64,000 bases of DNA from Candidatus Accumulibacter sp. 66-26 (GTDB lineage Bacteria > Pseudomonadota > Gammaproteobacteria > Burkholderiales > Rhodocyclaceae), in the NCBI GenBank assembly GCA_001897745.1, contig MKUH01000021.1, positions 62,001-126,000 on the forward strand, given 5' to 3'. This document shows, one piece after another, positions 1 through 9,263 of this stretch; within the stretch, counting starts at the first letter, position 1; every line of letters starts with the position of its first letter. A program made the position numbers and the translations under genes. The notes below the pieces were generated by a model. That model saw nothing but the letters and a program-made list of their open reading frames with translations, was not told the DNA's origin and made no database searches.

Positions 1-251
1 CCGTGACGGCGGCGGTCGCCGCCGCCGCGTGGTGCTCGGTCGTCCTGCCGGCGCTGCTCGTGGCTGCGGTGCTCGGTGCGCAACCGTTGATCGCGCAGCG
101 CGCCGACGGCACGCCGCTCTTCTTTCCCTTCGGGTTTTCCATCGTCCTGCCGGCGGTGCTCCTGCCGCATCTTCTGATCGGCGTCGGCGAGGCGCTGCTG
201 ACGCTCTTCGTCTGGCGCTTCGCGCGGGCCCGGCGCTGGGTGGCGGCATGA
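1..251 (+). CDS. cbiM: CbiM-type cobalt/nickel ECF transporter subunit, C-terminal part
   Basis: Partial gene: the reading frame is open from the window edge and stops at TGA 249-251, leaving about 82 residues. It contains hydrophobic segments and ends with a helix beginning HLLIGVGEALLT, which resembles the C-terminal helix of CbiM-type integral membrane proteins of energy-coupling cobalt or nickel importers. CbiM binds the metal and forms the translocation path with CbiQ. The cbiQ and cbiO genes downstream support the call. The metal-binding N-terminus lies outside the window, so Co versus Ni cannot be judged here. The stop overlaps the start of a short downstream frame (ATGA). Confidence 0.72.
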   Translation, partial: VTAAVAAAAWCSVVLPALLVAAVLGAQPLIAQRADGTPLFFPFGFSIVLPAVLLPHLLIGVGEALLTLFVWRFARARRWVAA

Positions 252-334
252 GCGCGCTTATCCGAGCGCCCGAAGGGACGGTTCTTCGTCCTGCGGGAAG
301 GATGCCGCAGGGCGGCGGGAGGTGCGTCCGGTGA
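248..334 (+). CDS. 28-residue bridging ORF between cbiM and cbiQ
   Basis: A short frame of 28 codons starts at ATG 248, overlapping the cbiM stop as ATGA, and stops at TGA 332-334, overlapping the GTG start of cbiQ at 331 as GTGA. It has no recognisable domain and contains several Arg and Gly residues with a single Cys near the end. The perfect four-base overlap at both ends suggests translational coupling, with ribosomes handed from cbiM to cbiQ, but the frame may be only a coupling device or chance. No family recognised. Confidence 0.35.
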   Translation: MSALIRAPEGTVLRPAGRMPQGGGRCVR

Positions 335-882
335 GCGCGCGCCTGTGGCTGGCGGCCTACCTTCTCGCCGTGGTTGCCGCGACCTTCGTGCATGCGCCGC
401 TCTGGCTCGCGGGGGCGCTCGCCGGGGCGCTGGCCGCCGCCGGCCCGGCGCGCTGGCGTCTGCTGCGCCGCGCGCTGTTCGCCGTGCTCGCCTTCAATCT
501 GCCGGTCAGCGCCGCGTATGCGCTGCTCGCCTGGTGGCAGGGGCGGCTCGCCGCCGACTACCTATTGTTGCTCAATCTGCGCGTGCTGCTGCTCGTCTTT
601 CTCGGTTTCTGGTTCGTCTCGCGCGTCAACGTGCTGCGCGCACTCGCCTTCTCGCCGACGCTGGCCTTTCTGGCGACGCTGGCGGCCGGGCAGGCGGCCG
701 TTTTTGCACGCATCGCGCGCGATTTCCGCCTCGCCTTCGTCAGCCGCAACCCGGTCGCGGCGCGCTTGCCCGACCACGCCCGCCACGCCTCGGCGCAGGC
801 CGCGCACCTGCTCGACAAGGCCGTGTGCGGGGCGAGCGAGACGACCCTGGCGATGCGTTCGCGAGGCTGCTTCGATGATTGA
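331..882 (+). CDS. cbiQ: CbiQ-type ECF transporter transmembrane (T) component
   Basis: About 183 residues with several hydrophobic helices (LAAYLLAVVAATFVHAPLW, LLRRALFAVLAFNLPVSA, LLLLNLRVLLLVFLGFWFVSR) followed by a charged C-terminal part with FARIARDFRLAFVSR, as in CbiQ T-components that couple CbiM to the ATPase. It is somewhat shorter than typical CbiQ (about 220-260 residues). I prefer GTG 331 because GGGAGG at 317-322 is well placed for it; GTG 322 is in frame but would sit on that ribosome site. It overlaps cbiO by 8 bases. Located in the inner membrane. Confidence 0.75.
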   Translation: MSARLWLAAYLLAVVAATFVHAPLWLAGALAGALAAAGPARWRLLRRALFAVLAFNLPVSAAYALLAWWQGRLAADYLLLLNLRVLLLVFLGFWFVSRVNVLRALAFSPTLAFLATLAAGQAAVFARIARDFRLAFVSRNPVAARLPDHARHASAQAAHLLDKAVCGASETTLAMRSRGCFDD

Positions 883-1654
883 ACTGGACGGCGCCGCTTT
901 CGCATGGCCGGACGCCCCGTCGGCCTTCTCCGACCTCTCGCTGCGCATCGGCGCGGGCGAGAAGGTCGTCCTGCTGGGCGCCAACGGCAGCGGCAAGTCG
1001 ACCCTGCTCAAGCTGCTCAACGGGCTGCTGACGCCGACGGCGGGCGTCTATCGCTACGCCGGCGACCCGGTCGACGCGCGTCTGGGCGAGCGCGCCTGGG
1101 TGCGCCGCTTCCGGCAGGAGGTCGTGCTGCTTTTCCAGCATCCCGAGGCCATGCTCTTCAATCCGACGGTGCGCGACGAGATCGCCTACGGTCCGCGCCG
1201 TCTCGGCTGGCGCGACGCCGAGGCGCGCGTCGCGCGCTGGGCCGCCGAGCTGCGCCTGGAGCCGCTGCTCGACAAGGCGCCGTTCGCGCTGTCCGGCGGC
1301 GAGAAGCAGAAGGTCGCGCTGGCTTCGATCCTGATCCTCGAACCGAAGGTGCTGCTGCTCGACGAGCCCTCGGCCAGCCTCGATCCGCGCACCGTCGGCT
1401 GGCTCGTCGACCACCTGCAGGGAAGCGCGGCGAGCGTCGTCGTCAGCACGCACAATTTGTCGATGGCGGCCGAGCTCGGCCAGCGCTGCCTGATTCTCGG
1501 CGAGGACCGGCGCCTCGCCTACGACGGCCCGGTCGAGGCGGCGCTGGCCGACCTCGATCTGCTCGAACGCGCCAATCTGGCGCATCGCCACCGCCACCGG
1601 CACGGGGTGAGCGAGCACGTCCACGCGCACCGCCACGACTGGGAAAGTTCCTGA
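875..1654 (+). CDS. cbiO: CbiO-type cobalt/nickel ECF transporter ATPase with His-rich tail
   Basis: ABC ATPase of 259 residues powering the CbiMQ importer. Walker A is GANGSGKST, the signature is LSGGEKQKVALAS and Walker B is VLLLDEPSASLD, followed by a switch His in VVSTHNLSM. The last 25 or so residues are unusual, with eight histidines in alternating patterns (HRHRHRH and HVHAHRH), suggesting a metal-binding tail. The start ATG 875 lies inside the end of cbiQ (8-base overlap), so translation is probably coupled. The His tail fits a Ni or Co role but does not tell which. Confidence 0.85.
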   Translation: MIELDGAAFAWPDAPSAFSDLSLRIGAGEKVVLLGANGSGKSTLLKLLNGLLTPTAGVYRYAGDPVDARLGERAWVRRFRQEVVLLFQHPEAMLFNPTVRDEIAYGPRRLGWRDAEARVARWAAELRLEPLLDKAPFALSGGEKQKVALASILILEPKVLLLDEPSASLDPRTVGWLVDHLQGSAASVVVSTHNLSMAAELGQRCLILGEDRRLAYDGPVEAALADLDLLERANLAHRHRHRHGVSEHVHAHRHDWESS

Positions 1655-1670
1655 GTCCGGGGGGCGTCGC

Positions 1671-4600
1671 TCAGGCGGGGCGGAGCAGGGCGCCGGCCTC
1701 GGCCGCCGGCAGTTCGCGGCCGAGCAGCCAGCCCTGCGCCTGCTCGCAGCCTGCGGCGCGCAGCCAGTCCGCCTGCGCGGGGCGCTCGACGCCCTTGGCG
1801 AGCACCGCGAGGCCGAGCGCGCGGCCCATGGCGATGATCGCGCGCGCCGCGGCGCAGGCCTGCGCGTCACCCGGCAGCGCCGCCACGCAGCCGCGCTCGA
1901 TCTTCAGCGTGTCGATCGGCAGGCGGGCGAGCCAGGCGAGCGAGGCGAAGCTGGCGCCGAAGTCGTCGATCGCGATGCCGATGCCGCTACGGCGCAAGGC
2001 GGCGCAGAGCGCGGCGGATTCCTCGGGCTGCCGGGCGAGCGCGCCCTCGGTGATTTCGAGCGCGAAGCGGCGCGCCGCGCCGGCGGCGGCAGAGGGCTCG
2101 TCTGCGGTCTCCTGGCCGCTCAGCGTCGCGCTCAGCGCCTCGGCCAGGTTGGCGTCGCGCAGCTGCTGCGCGCTGAAATTGATGCCGATGCGCGGCACGG
2201 CCAGGCCTTCGGTGCGCCAGCGTTCGCTCTGCGTGCCGATCTCCTGCAGCACCCAGTAGCCGATCGGGATCATCAGGCCGGCCTCCTCGGCGATCGGGAT
2301 GAAGCGCGCCGGCTCGATCTCGCCGAGCGCGGCGCTGTGCCAGCGCAGCAGCGCTTCCAGCCCGGTCAGGCGGCCGCTCGCCAGCTCGATCTGCGGCTGC
2401 CAGAGGATGGACAGCTCGCCGCGTTCGAGCGCGTGGCGCAGGTGGCGCTCGATGGCCAGGCGCTCGCGCGCCGAATGGTTCATCGCCGCGTTGGCGTACT
2501 GGTAGCTGTTGGGCCCCAGGGCCTTGGCCTGGCGCATGGCGTCACCGGCGCTGCGCAGCAGCGCGTCCGGGTCGAGACCGTCGACCGGGTAGAGGGCGAT
2601 GCCGATGCAGGCGCTCGGACGATACTCGTGCTCGCCGTGCGCGAGCGGCCGGGCGAGCGTGCCGAGCAGGCGCTCGACGCTGGCCGGCAGCCGTTCGGCG
2701 TCGCGCTGGTCCTCGATGAGCACGGCGAACTGGTCGCCGCCCAGGCGGGAAACGGTGTCGGCGCGCCGCATGCCGCGCCGGATGCGGCGGGCGGTCTCGA
2801 TCAGCAGCAGGTCGCCGGTGTCGTGGCCGGCGCTGTCGTTGAGCGCGCGGAAGGCGTCGAGGTCGATCAGTAGCAGGCACAGACGGCCGGGCTCGCGCTC
2901 GGCGCGGTCGATGGCGTGCCGGAAGCGGTCGAGGAAAAGGTTGCGGTTGGGCAGGTCGGTCAGCCCGTCGTAGTTGTTCAGGCGGTCGCGGCGCTCGCTG
3001 CTGCGCCGCTGCGCGGTGATGTCCGAGAAGGTGGCGACGTAGTGCGTCGGGCGTCCGCGTTCGTCGCGCACGGCGCCGATCGCCAGCCATTCGGCGTAGA
3101 AGCGGCCGTCCTTGCGCCGGTTCCAGATTTCGCCGGACCAGTGGCCGGTGTCGAGCAGGGCGCGCCACATGCCCTGGTAGAAGGTGCGCCCCTGCAGGCC
3201 GGAGGAGAGCATCTTCGGGCTGCGTCCAATCACCTCGTCGGCGGCGTAGCCGGTGAGTACGGTGAAGGCCGGGTTCACGCCGACGATGCGATCCTGCATG
3301 TCGGTGATCATCACGCCTTCGCCGGTCTGTTCGAGGATTTGCGTCAGCAGGCGGCGCTGTTCGTCGCTGGCGTAGCGCTCGCCGATATCCTCCTCGACGG
3401 CGAGATAGTGCGTGAGCGTGCCGGCCTCGTTGCGTATCGCCGTGATGGTGGCCTGCACGCGGTACGCCGTGCCGTCCTTGCGCCGGTTGTACAGTTCGCC
3501 CTGCCAGTCGTCGCCGCGTGCGATCGCCGCGCGCAGCTGCGCGATGCGCTCCGGTGGCGTTTGCTCGCTGCGGAAGAGGCGCGGGTTCTGGCCGCGTACC
3601 TCGGCCAGCGCGTAGCCGCTGAGCTTTTCGAAGGCGGTGTTGATGTACTCGATGTCGCCCCGGCCGTCGGTGACCACGATGGCGCTCGCGGTCTGCTCCA
3701 CGACGCGCGCGTACAGGCGCTGGCGGGCTTCGCCGGCGCGGTGCCCGGTGATGTCCACGGCGAAGGTGGCGACGTGGCGGATCACGCCGTCGCGGTCGGC
3801 GATCGGCGTCGCCTTGACCAGCAGGCTGCGCGGCGGCTGCGCCGTGTTCTGCTGCACGCTGTAGGTCTGCGCCTCGCCGCTGGCGACGGCCCGCTCGAGC
3901 ATCTGGCGGCGGAAGGCGCCGTTTTCGTCGGGGATCGCCGCGTCCGGCGTCTTGCCGCGCAGTTCGCCGCGCGTCAGGCCGGCGATGCGCGCGAAGGCCG
4001 GGTTGGCATCCTCGATGACGAAGTCGCCGTCCTCCGTCACCCGGTAGAAGCCGGCGGCGTCGTCGCCCGCCTCGAACAGCAGCCGCGCGTAGTGCGCGGC
4101 GTCCTGCGCCCGCCGGATGCCGTGCAGCCGGAGGTGGAGCGCGCGCGTGCCGAGGGCGGCGAGCAGCGTGAGCAGCAGCGCGCCGAGCACGTAGGCGAGG
4201 CGCCGCCGGTGGTAGGACGTGAGGATTTCGCTCTCGGCCATGCCGGCGACGACGACGAGATCGAACTCGTCCAGCGTGCGGTAGCTGTAGAAGCGGCGCA
4301 CGCTGTCCTGCGGGCCCATCTGGGCGAAGTGCCCGGCCGGCGCTTCGGCGAGGCGGTGGAAGAGCTGTTCCTGGCTGCTCAGCACGGCGCCGTAGTCGAT
4401 GCGCTCGCCGGTGCGGTAGGCGCGCATCCCCTGGTCGCGGCCGATCAGGGCGAGCACGCCTTTGTGGCCGAGTTCGTCGGGACGGTAGAAGTCGCCGAAG
4501 AAATCGAGGTTGAGTCCGACGAGGGCGAGTCCGAGCAGGATGTTGCCGTCGCCGGCGATGCGCCGCGCGAATACTGCGGTCTGGCGGCCCGGCGCCAGCC

Positions 4601-5036
4601 GGCTGGCGAGCGGACGGGAGACGAAGCGGGTGGCCTCGGGGCGGCCGGCCAGGAACTGGAAATAGTCGCGGTCGCGGATGGCGAAGGGCGGGCTGTCGGG
4701 CCGGGTCGACAGCGCGACTTCGCCCGCCGCGTCGGCGACCGCGAAGTCGAAAAAGGCCGGGTTGCCGCCGGTGCTTTCCTTGATGCGCGCCAGCGCCTCG
4801 CGCATCTGTCGCGGGCGTTCCCGGTAGTCGCGGTACTCGTGCGCGATGTCGCGCAGGGCGAACTCGGCGAGCGTCAGCGCGCTGCGCGTGCCCGCCTCGT
4901 AGCCGCCGACGAGGGCGTCGAGCCGCTCCTGCGCGCGCTGCAGTTCGCGCGCGCGGTCGCCGGCAAGGTGCACGCCGAGCACGCTCCAGAGCAGGGCGAC
5001 GAACAGCGCGCCGGCGACGAACAGCGCTCGCTGCAT
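1671..5036 (-). CDS. Membrane PAS-GGDEF-EAL protein with degenerate catalytic motifs
   Basis: About 1121 residues from ATG 5036. Order: helix 4-25, a Cache-like periplasmic domain about 30-265, helix about 280-300, three PAS domains about 315-690, GGDEF about 690-850 and EAL about 870-1115. The I-site RxxD is intact (R757, D760), but the signature reads GGDQF (766-770). In the EAL domain E894, N953, E994/E997, D1024/D1025, K1045 and Q1101 are kept, while the Asp after K1045 is Glu (KIE) and the Glu of the usual AEGVE motif is Lys (K1081). I infer weak or no cyclase and phosphodiesterase activity and a c-di-GMP receptor role. The frame stays open to a GTG at 5228 through a Pro-rich stretch, so the start is uncertain; no good ribosome site marks either. 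Confidence 0.85.
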   Translation of the reverse strand: MQRALFVAGALFVALLWSVLGVHLAGDRARELQRAQERLDALVGGYEAGTRSALTLAEFALRDIAHEYRDYRERPRQMREALARIKESTGGNPAFFDFAVADAAGEVALSTRPDSPPFAIRDRDYFQFLAGRPEATRFVSRPLASRLAPGRQTAVFARRIAGDGNILLGLALVGLNLDFFGDFYRPDELGHKGVLALIGRDQGMRAYRTGERIDYGAVLSSQEQLFHRLAEAPAGHFAQMGPQDSVRRFYSYRTLDEFDLVVVAGMAESEILTSYHRRRLAYVLGALLLTLLAALGTRALHLRLHGIRRAQDAAHYARLLFEAGDDAAGFYRVTEDGDFVIEDANPAFARIAGLTRGELRGKTPDAAIPDENGAFRRQMLERAVASGEAQTYSVQQNTAQPPRSLLVKATPIADRDGVIRHVATFAVDITGHRAGEARQRLYARVVEQTASAIVVTDGRGDIEYINTAFEKLSGYALAEVRGQNPRLFRSEQTPPERIAQLRAAIARGDDWQGELYNRRKDGTAYRVQATITAIRNEAGTLTHYLAVEEDIGERYASDEQRRLLTQILEQTGEGVMITDMQDRIVGVNPAFTVLTGYAADEVIGRSPKMLSSGLQGRTFYQGMWRALLDTGHWSGEIWNRRKDGRFYAEWLAIGAVRDERGRPTHYVATFSDITAQRRSSERRDRLNNYDGLTDLPNRNLFLDRFRHAIDRAEREPGRLCLLLIDLDAFRALNDSAGHDTGDLLLIETARRIRRGMRRADTVSRLGGDQFAVLIEDQRDAERLPASVERLLGTLARPLAHGEHEYRPSACIGIALYPVDGLDPDALLRSAGDAMRQAKALGPNSYQYANAAMNHSARERLAIERHLRHALERGELSILWQPQIELASGRLTGLEALLRWHSAALGEIEPARFIPIAEEAGLMIPIGYWVLQEIGTQSERWRTEGLAVPRIGINFSAQQLRDANLAEALSATLSGQETADEPSAAAGAARRFALEITEGALARQPEESAALCAALRRSGIGIAIDDFGASFASLAWLARLPIDTLKIERGCVAALPGDAQACAAARAIIAMGRALGLAVLAKGVERPAQADWLRAAGCEQAQGWLLGRELPAAEAGALLRPA

Positions 5037-5313
5037 GCGCTGCGGCGTGGCCGCGGGGCGGGCGGGGGCGTGACTGGCGGGCGGCGGGCTGGCGGGCACG
5101 GAAGGGCTGCTGTGGGCGGGAGGTGGCGGCGACCTGACATTGTCATTGCTTTTCCCCGCTGCGACAAGGCGTTGGCTCGCCTCCGGAACCTGCGGAAATC
5201 CACAATTTACCCGCCCGGCCCTTTCCACCCATGCTCCACGTTTTTGTGAAAAATACGCGACTGGATTACAGTGGCGGGTTTCGCAAGTTGACGAACACGC
5301 ATCAGGAGCCGCA

Positions 5314-7599
5314 ATGGAAAAGCCTTTGGAGAAGGATCTGCGCGAAGCCGCGCTCGAATATCACCAGTACCCGACGCCGGGCAAGATTTCCGTGCGTCCG
5401 ACCAAGGGCCTGACCAACCAGCGCGACCTCGCGCTCGCCTACTCGCCCGGCGTCGCCTATGCCTGCGACGCGATCGTCGAAGATCCGGCCAACGCCAGCC
5501 TGTACACCTCGCGCGCCAACCTCGTCGGCGTCGTCACCAACGGCACCGCCGTGCTCGGCCTCGGCAACATCGGCCCGCTCGCCTCGAAGCCGGTGATGGA
5601 AGGCAAGGGCTGCCTGTTCAAGAAGTTCGCCGGCATCGACGTGTTCGACATCGAGCTGGCCGAGAACGACCCCGACAAGCTGATCGATATGATCGCCGCG
5701 CTCGAGCCGACGCTCGGCGGCGTCAACCTCGAGGACATCAAGGCGCCCGAGTGCTTCTACATCGAGAAGAAGCTCAAGGAGCGCATGTCGATCCCGGTCT
5801 TCCACGACGACCAGCACGGCACCGCGATCATTTCGGCCGCCGCCATGCTCAACGCGCTCAAGCTGATCGGCAAGCGCCTCGACGCAGTCAAGGTGGTGTG
5901 CTCGGGCGCCGGCGCCGCCGCCATTTCCTGCCTCGACCTGTGGTGCGACCTCGGCATCAAGCGCGAGAACATCACCGTCTGCGACTCGAAGGGCGTCATC
6001 TACGTCGGCCGCGACGCCAACATGGAACCGACCAAGGCGCGCTACGCGCAGGAGACCGCCGCGCGCACGCTGGCCGACGCCATCGACGGCGCCGACGTCT
6101 TCCTCGGCCTCTCCTCGGGCGGCGTGCTGAAGCCCGAAATGGTCGCGACGATGGCCAAGCAGCCGATCGTCTTCGCGCTCGCCAACCCGACGCCGGAAAT
6201 CATGCCCGAGCTGGCCAAGTCGGTGCGTCCCGACGCGATCATCGCGACCGGTCGCTCGGACTACCCGAACCAGGTCAACAACGTCCTCTGCTTCCCCTTC
6301 ATCTTCCGCGGCGCGCTCGATTCGGGCGCCTCGCGCATCACCGAGGAAATGAAGCTGGCCTGCGTGCGCGCGATCGCCGCCATGGCCGAAGAGGAAGTGA
6401 GCAACGAAGTGGCGATGGCCTACCCCGGCCAGGAACTCGCCTTCGGCCCCGAATACCTGATCCCGAAGGCCTTCGACCCGCGCCTGATCACGACCATCGC
6501 GCCGGCCGTCGCGCAGGCCGCCGCCGACTCCGGCGTCGCCACGCGTCCGATCACCGACATGGTCGCCTACCGCGAGAAGCTCAAGGGCTTCATCTACCAC
6601 ACCGGCGTCGGCATGCGCGCCGTCTTCTCGGCCGCCAAGCAGGGCGCGGTCAAGCGCATCGTTTACGCGGAAGGCGAGGATGAGCGCGTCCTGCGCGCCG
6701 TGCAGATCGTCCTCGAAGAGCGCCTGGCCAAGCCGATCCTGGTCGGCCGTCCGGAAGTGATCGCCATGCGCCTCGAGAAGATCGGCTCCAAGCTCAAGAT
6801 GGGCGAGCACTTCGAGGTGGTCAATCCGAACAGCGACGAGCGCTACAAGGAATGCTGGACGAGCTATCACCAGCAGATGAAGCGCCACGGCGTGACCATC
6901 GAGATCGCCAAGATCCGCCTGCGCCAGGACACCACCATCATCGGCGCCGTGCTGGTCCAGCTCGGCTACGCCGACGCCCTGATCTGCGGCGTCTCCGGCC
7001 GCTTCGCGCACCACCTGCGCCAGGTCGAGGAGATCATCGGCAAGGCGCCCGGCTGCACCACGCTGGCCGCCATGAACCACCTGCTGCTGCCCGGCCGCGC
7101 GCTGTTCCTGTGCGACACGCACGTCAATGAGAACCCCAGCGCCGCGCAGCTCGCCGAGATCGCACACCTGGCCGCCGACACCGTGCGCCGCTTCGGCCTG
7201 CAGCCGAAGGTCGCGCTGCTCTCGCATTCGAACTTCGGCTCCGCGGCCTCCGCCTCGGCGTGCAAGATGGCCGAAGCAACGCGCCTGCTGCACGAGCGCG
7301 CGCCGGAACTCGAAGCCGACGGCGAGATGCACGGCGACGCCGCGCTCTCGGAGGAAATCCGCCACCGCTCCGATCCCGAGTCGCCGCTGACCGGCGAAGC
7401 CAACGTGCTGGTCATGCCCAACCTCGATTCCGCCAACATCTCGTACAACCTGCTCAAGATGACCGGCGGCGAAGGCATCACCATCGGCCCGATCCTGCTC
7501 GGCACGGCGCGTCCGGTGCACGTGCTGACCTCGACGACGACCGTGCGCCGCCTGGTCAACATGACGGCGCTCGCCGTGGTGGACGCGGCCGCCAAGTAA
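5314..7599 (+). CDS. maeB: NADP-dependent malic enzyme (malic-PTA fusion)
   Basis: 761 residues, the usual length for MaeB: an N-terminal malic domain and NAD(P)-binding domain (about 1-420) fused to a phosphotransacetylase-like regulatory domain (about 430-755). It oxidatively decarboxylates malate to pyruvate with NADP reduction in the cytosol. Visible family motifs include YSPGVAYAC, the FHDDQHGTA metal/substrate loop, [12 protein letters not shown] in the nucleotide fold and [10 protein letters not shown]. The start is ATG 5314 behind AGGAG at 5304-5308. A perfect terminator hairpin follows the stop. It stands alone between a divergent signalling gene and fabI. Confidence 0.95.
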   Translation: MEKPLEKDLREAALEYHQYPTPGKISVRPTKGLTNQRDLALAYSPGVAYACDAIVEDPANASLYTSRANLVGVVTNGTAVLGLGNIGPLASKPVMEGKGCLFKKFAGIDVFDIELAENDPDKLIDMIAALEPTLGGVNLEDIKAPECFYIEKKLKERMSIPVFHDDQHGTAIISAAAMLNALKLIGKRLDAVKVVCSGAGAAAISCLDLWCDLGIKRENITVCDSKGVIYVGRDANMEPTKARYAQETAARTLADAIDGADVFLGLSSGGVLKPEMVATMAKQPIVFALANPTPEIMPELAKSVRPDAIIATGRSDYPNQVNNVLCFPFIFRGALDSGASRITEEMKLACVRAIAAMAEEEVSNEVAMAYPGQELAFGPEYLIPKAFDPRLITTIAPAVAQAAADSGVATRPITDMVAYREKLKGFIYHTGVGMRAVFSAAKQGAVKRIVYAEGEDERVLRAVQIVLEERLAKPILVGRPEVIAMRLEKIGSKLKMGEHFEVVNPNSDERYKECWTSYHQQMKRHGVTIEIAKIRLRQDTTIIGAVLVQLGYADALICGVSGRFAHHLRQVEEIIGKAPGCTTLAAMNHLLLPGRALFLCDTHVNENPSAAQLAEIAHLAADTVRRFGLQPKVALLSHSNFGSAASASACKMAEATRLLHERAPELEADGEMHGDAALSEEIRHRSDPESPLTGEANVLVMPNLDSANISYNLLKMTGGEGITIGPILLGTARPVHVLTSTTTVRRLVNMTALAVVDAAAK

Positions 7600-7615
7600 G
7601 CGCCCGGCCGCTCCC

Positions 7616-7643
7616 GAAAACGCCGCCTGCGGGCGGCGTTTTC
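7616..7643 (+). terminator. Intrinsic terminator of maeB
   Basis: A 12-bp perfect stem (GAAAACGCCGCC with GGCGGCGTTTTC) closes a TGCG tetraloop, starting 17 bases after the maeB stop. The A-run/T-run on either arm gives a U-tract at the 3' end. Confidence 0.85.
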
Positions 7644-7769
7644 ATTGCCCGTTCCGCCTGTAGGGGATTTGTCATCTATGCGTCGCCGGAATGTGCCACA
7701 ATACGTTGATGCTGCAGCGCAACATCGACAGCGATCACGATGCCTAGAATTCATAAACGGGAGAGCACC

Positions 7770-8561
7770 ATGAGTTTTGACAACGCGACCAACCCCCTGC
7801 TGCCGCTGGCCGGCAAGAAGGGCCTGATCACCGGCCTCGCCAACGACAAGTCGATCGCCTACGCGGTGGCCAGAGCGCTGCGCGAGCAGGGCGCCGAGAT
7901 CGCCCTGACCTACCAGAACGAGAAGACCGCGAAATACACGCAGCCGCTCGCCGAGGCCCTCGGCGCGCGCCTCTTCGAGAAGCTCGACGTCACCCAGCCG
8001 GGCAGCCTCGAAGGCGTCGTCCAGAAATGCGGCGAAACCTTCGGTCAGATCGACTTCGCGATTCACTCGATGGCCTTCTGCACCGCCGACGATCTGCACG
8101 GCCGCGTCATCGACACCTCGGAAGCCGGCTTCGATTCGGCCATGAACATCTCCTGCCACAGCTTCCTGCGCCTGGCCAAGGCGCTCGAACCGCTGATGGC
8201 CGAGGGCGGCTCGCTGATCACCATGTCCTACCTGGGCGCCGAGCGCGTCGTGCGCAACTACGGCGTGATGGGCATCATCAAGGCCGCGCTCGAATCGGCC
8301 GTGCGCTACATGGCCTACGATCTCGGCCCGAAGGGCATCCGCGTCTTCGCCGTGTCGCCCGGCCCGATCATGACGCGCGCCGCGTCCGGCATCGCCAACT
8401 TCAATCAGCTGCTCGAATCCGACGCCGTCAAGGCGCCGCTCGGGCGCAACGTGACGATCGACGAAGTCGGCGCGCTGACCGCCTTCCTGTGCTCGCCGGG
8501 CTCGTCCGGCATGACCGGGCAGACGATCTACGTCGACGCCGGCGCGCACATCGTCGCCTGA
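7770..8561 (+). CDS. fabI: Enoyl-ACP reductase, FabI type (SDR family)
   Basis: 263 residues. The N-terminus has the FabI version of the nucleotide loop (GLITGLANDKSIAYAVA). The active-site block MSYLGAERVVRNYGVMG-x-x-K holds the FabI tyrosines and lysine, and VSPGPIMTRAASGI is the typical substrate-side loop. FabI reduces trans-2-enoyl-ACP with NADH in the last step of each fatty-acid elongation cycle. ATG 7770 is chosen because GGGAGAG lies just upstream and the protein then starts like other FabI; an in-frame ATG at 7740 adds ten unlikely residues. A paralogue elsewhere in the genome cannot be excluded. Confidence 0.88.
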   Translation: MSFDNATNPLLPLAGKKGLITGLANDKSIAYAVARALREQGAEIALTYQNEKTAKYTQPLAEALGARLFEKLDVTQPGSLEGVVQKCGETFGQIDFAIHSMAFCTADDLHGRVIDTSEAGFDSAMNISCHSFLRLAKALEPLMAEGGSLITMSYLGAERVVRNYGVMGIIKAALESAVRYMAYDLGPKGIRVFAVSPGPIMTRAASGIANFNQLLESDAVKAPLGRNVTIDEVGALTAFLCSPGSSGMTGQTIYVDAGAHIVA

Positions 8562-8645
8562 GCGTCGCCCGCTCCGCGGCGCGGGGGGCGCCTGTCTGCC
8601 CCCTGCGCCGTCCTCGCGCTTGAAGATTTTTCGGCGGAGAAGGTC

Positions 8646-9248
8646 ATGACCACAGCGAATCCGGGCGGCAATGCACAGAACGGCGGTTCGATCATCGCCG
8701 ATCCGGTGCCGGACCACCCTCTGCTCAACGGCCGCACCGAGATTGGGCGCGGCGAGAGCACCATCGTTCTCGACGGCGACGTCGTCGACGGACAGGAGCG
8801 CGTCTTCAAGGTACTGTCCTCGCCGACCGACTACGCCTACTACACGGCGCCCGACCGCCCGACCGGCCGACATTTCCCGGTCGTCTTCGCGGATCACGGC
8901 ACGGTCGGCCGTTCCAGCCGGGGCTTCCCCTTCCACATCGTCGAGGTCGAAAAGCTCTACCCGCTGCCCAGCGCCGGCGACGCCGCCGAACTGGCGACCA
9001 AGATTTCCTCGTCCTATTTCGACGCCTGCCTGGTGTGGCGCAACCTCGCGCAGGACATGGGGCGCATCGCGCTGCATCATCTGGTGGCGACGCCGATGGG
9101 CTGGACCGACGCGGTGCGCGAGTCGCTGCACGCGCTCGAAGGCTTCTCCCAGGAGTACGGCGCCTTGCCCGACCTGATCAAGGCGGACAACCTGATGATG
9201 CGCAAGGACGGTACCCTGGTTTTTTCCGACCCGGTTTTCATGGAATAG
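8646..9248 (+). CDS. Protein with degenerate kinase-like features, function unknown
   Basis: 200 residues, no signal peptide or membrane helix. It has a possible glycine-loop region (GRTEIGRGESTIVLDGD), a VFKV stretch that could hold a nucleotide-binding Lys, and a C-terminal DLIKADNLMMRKDGTLVFSDP resembling the catalytic loop plus metal-binding Asp of atypical kinases found in phages and bacteria; the Asp-to-Asn spacing is one residue longer than usual. GGAGAAGG at 8636-8643 sets ATG 8646. It sits 15 bases before a gene with a C(X)5R phosphatase motif, so the two may act as a modifying pair. The kinase reading is a hypothesis. Confidence 0.6.
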   Translation: MTTANPGGNAQNGGSIIADPVPDHPLLNGRTEIGRGESTIVLDGDVVDGQERVFKVLSSPTDYAYYTAPDRPTGRHFPVVFADHGTVGRSSRGFPFHIVEVEKLYPLPSAGDAAELATKISSSYFDACLVWRNLAQDMGRIALHHLVATPMGWTDAVRESLHALEGFSQEYGALPDLIKADNLMMRKDGTLVFSDPVFME

Positions 9249-9263
9249 GATGCGCCGCCCGCG

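Noticed and set aside
2916-5249. 777-codon plus-strand frame opposite the GGDEF-EAL gene
   Set aside because: Composition is that of an antisense frame (Ala, Val, Arg, Gly repeats); the minus-strand protein has ordered, recognisable domains.
5302-7521. Long minus-strand open frame (739 codons) opposite maeB
   Set aside because: It is an antisense shadow of a clear MaeB gene caused by high third-position GC; its translation is low-complexity, rich in His, Asp, Gly, Arg and has no domain.
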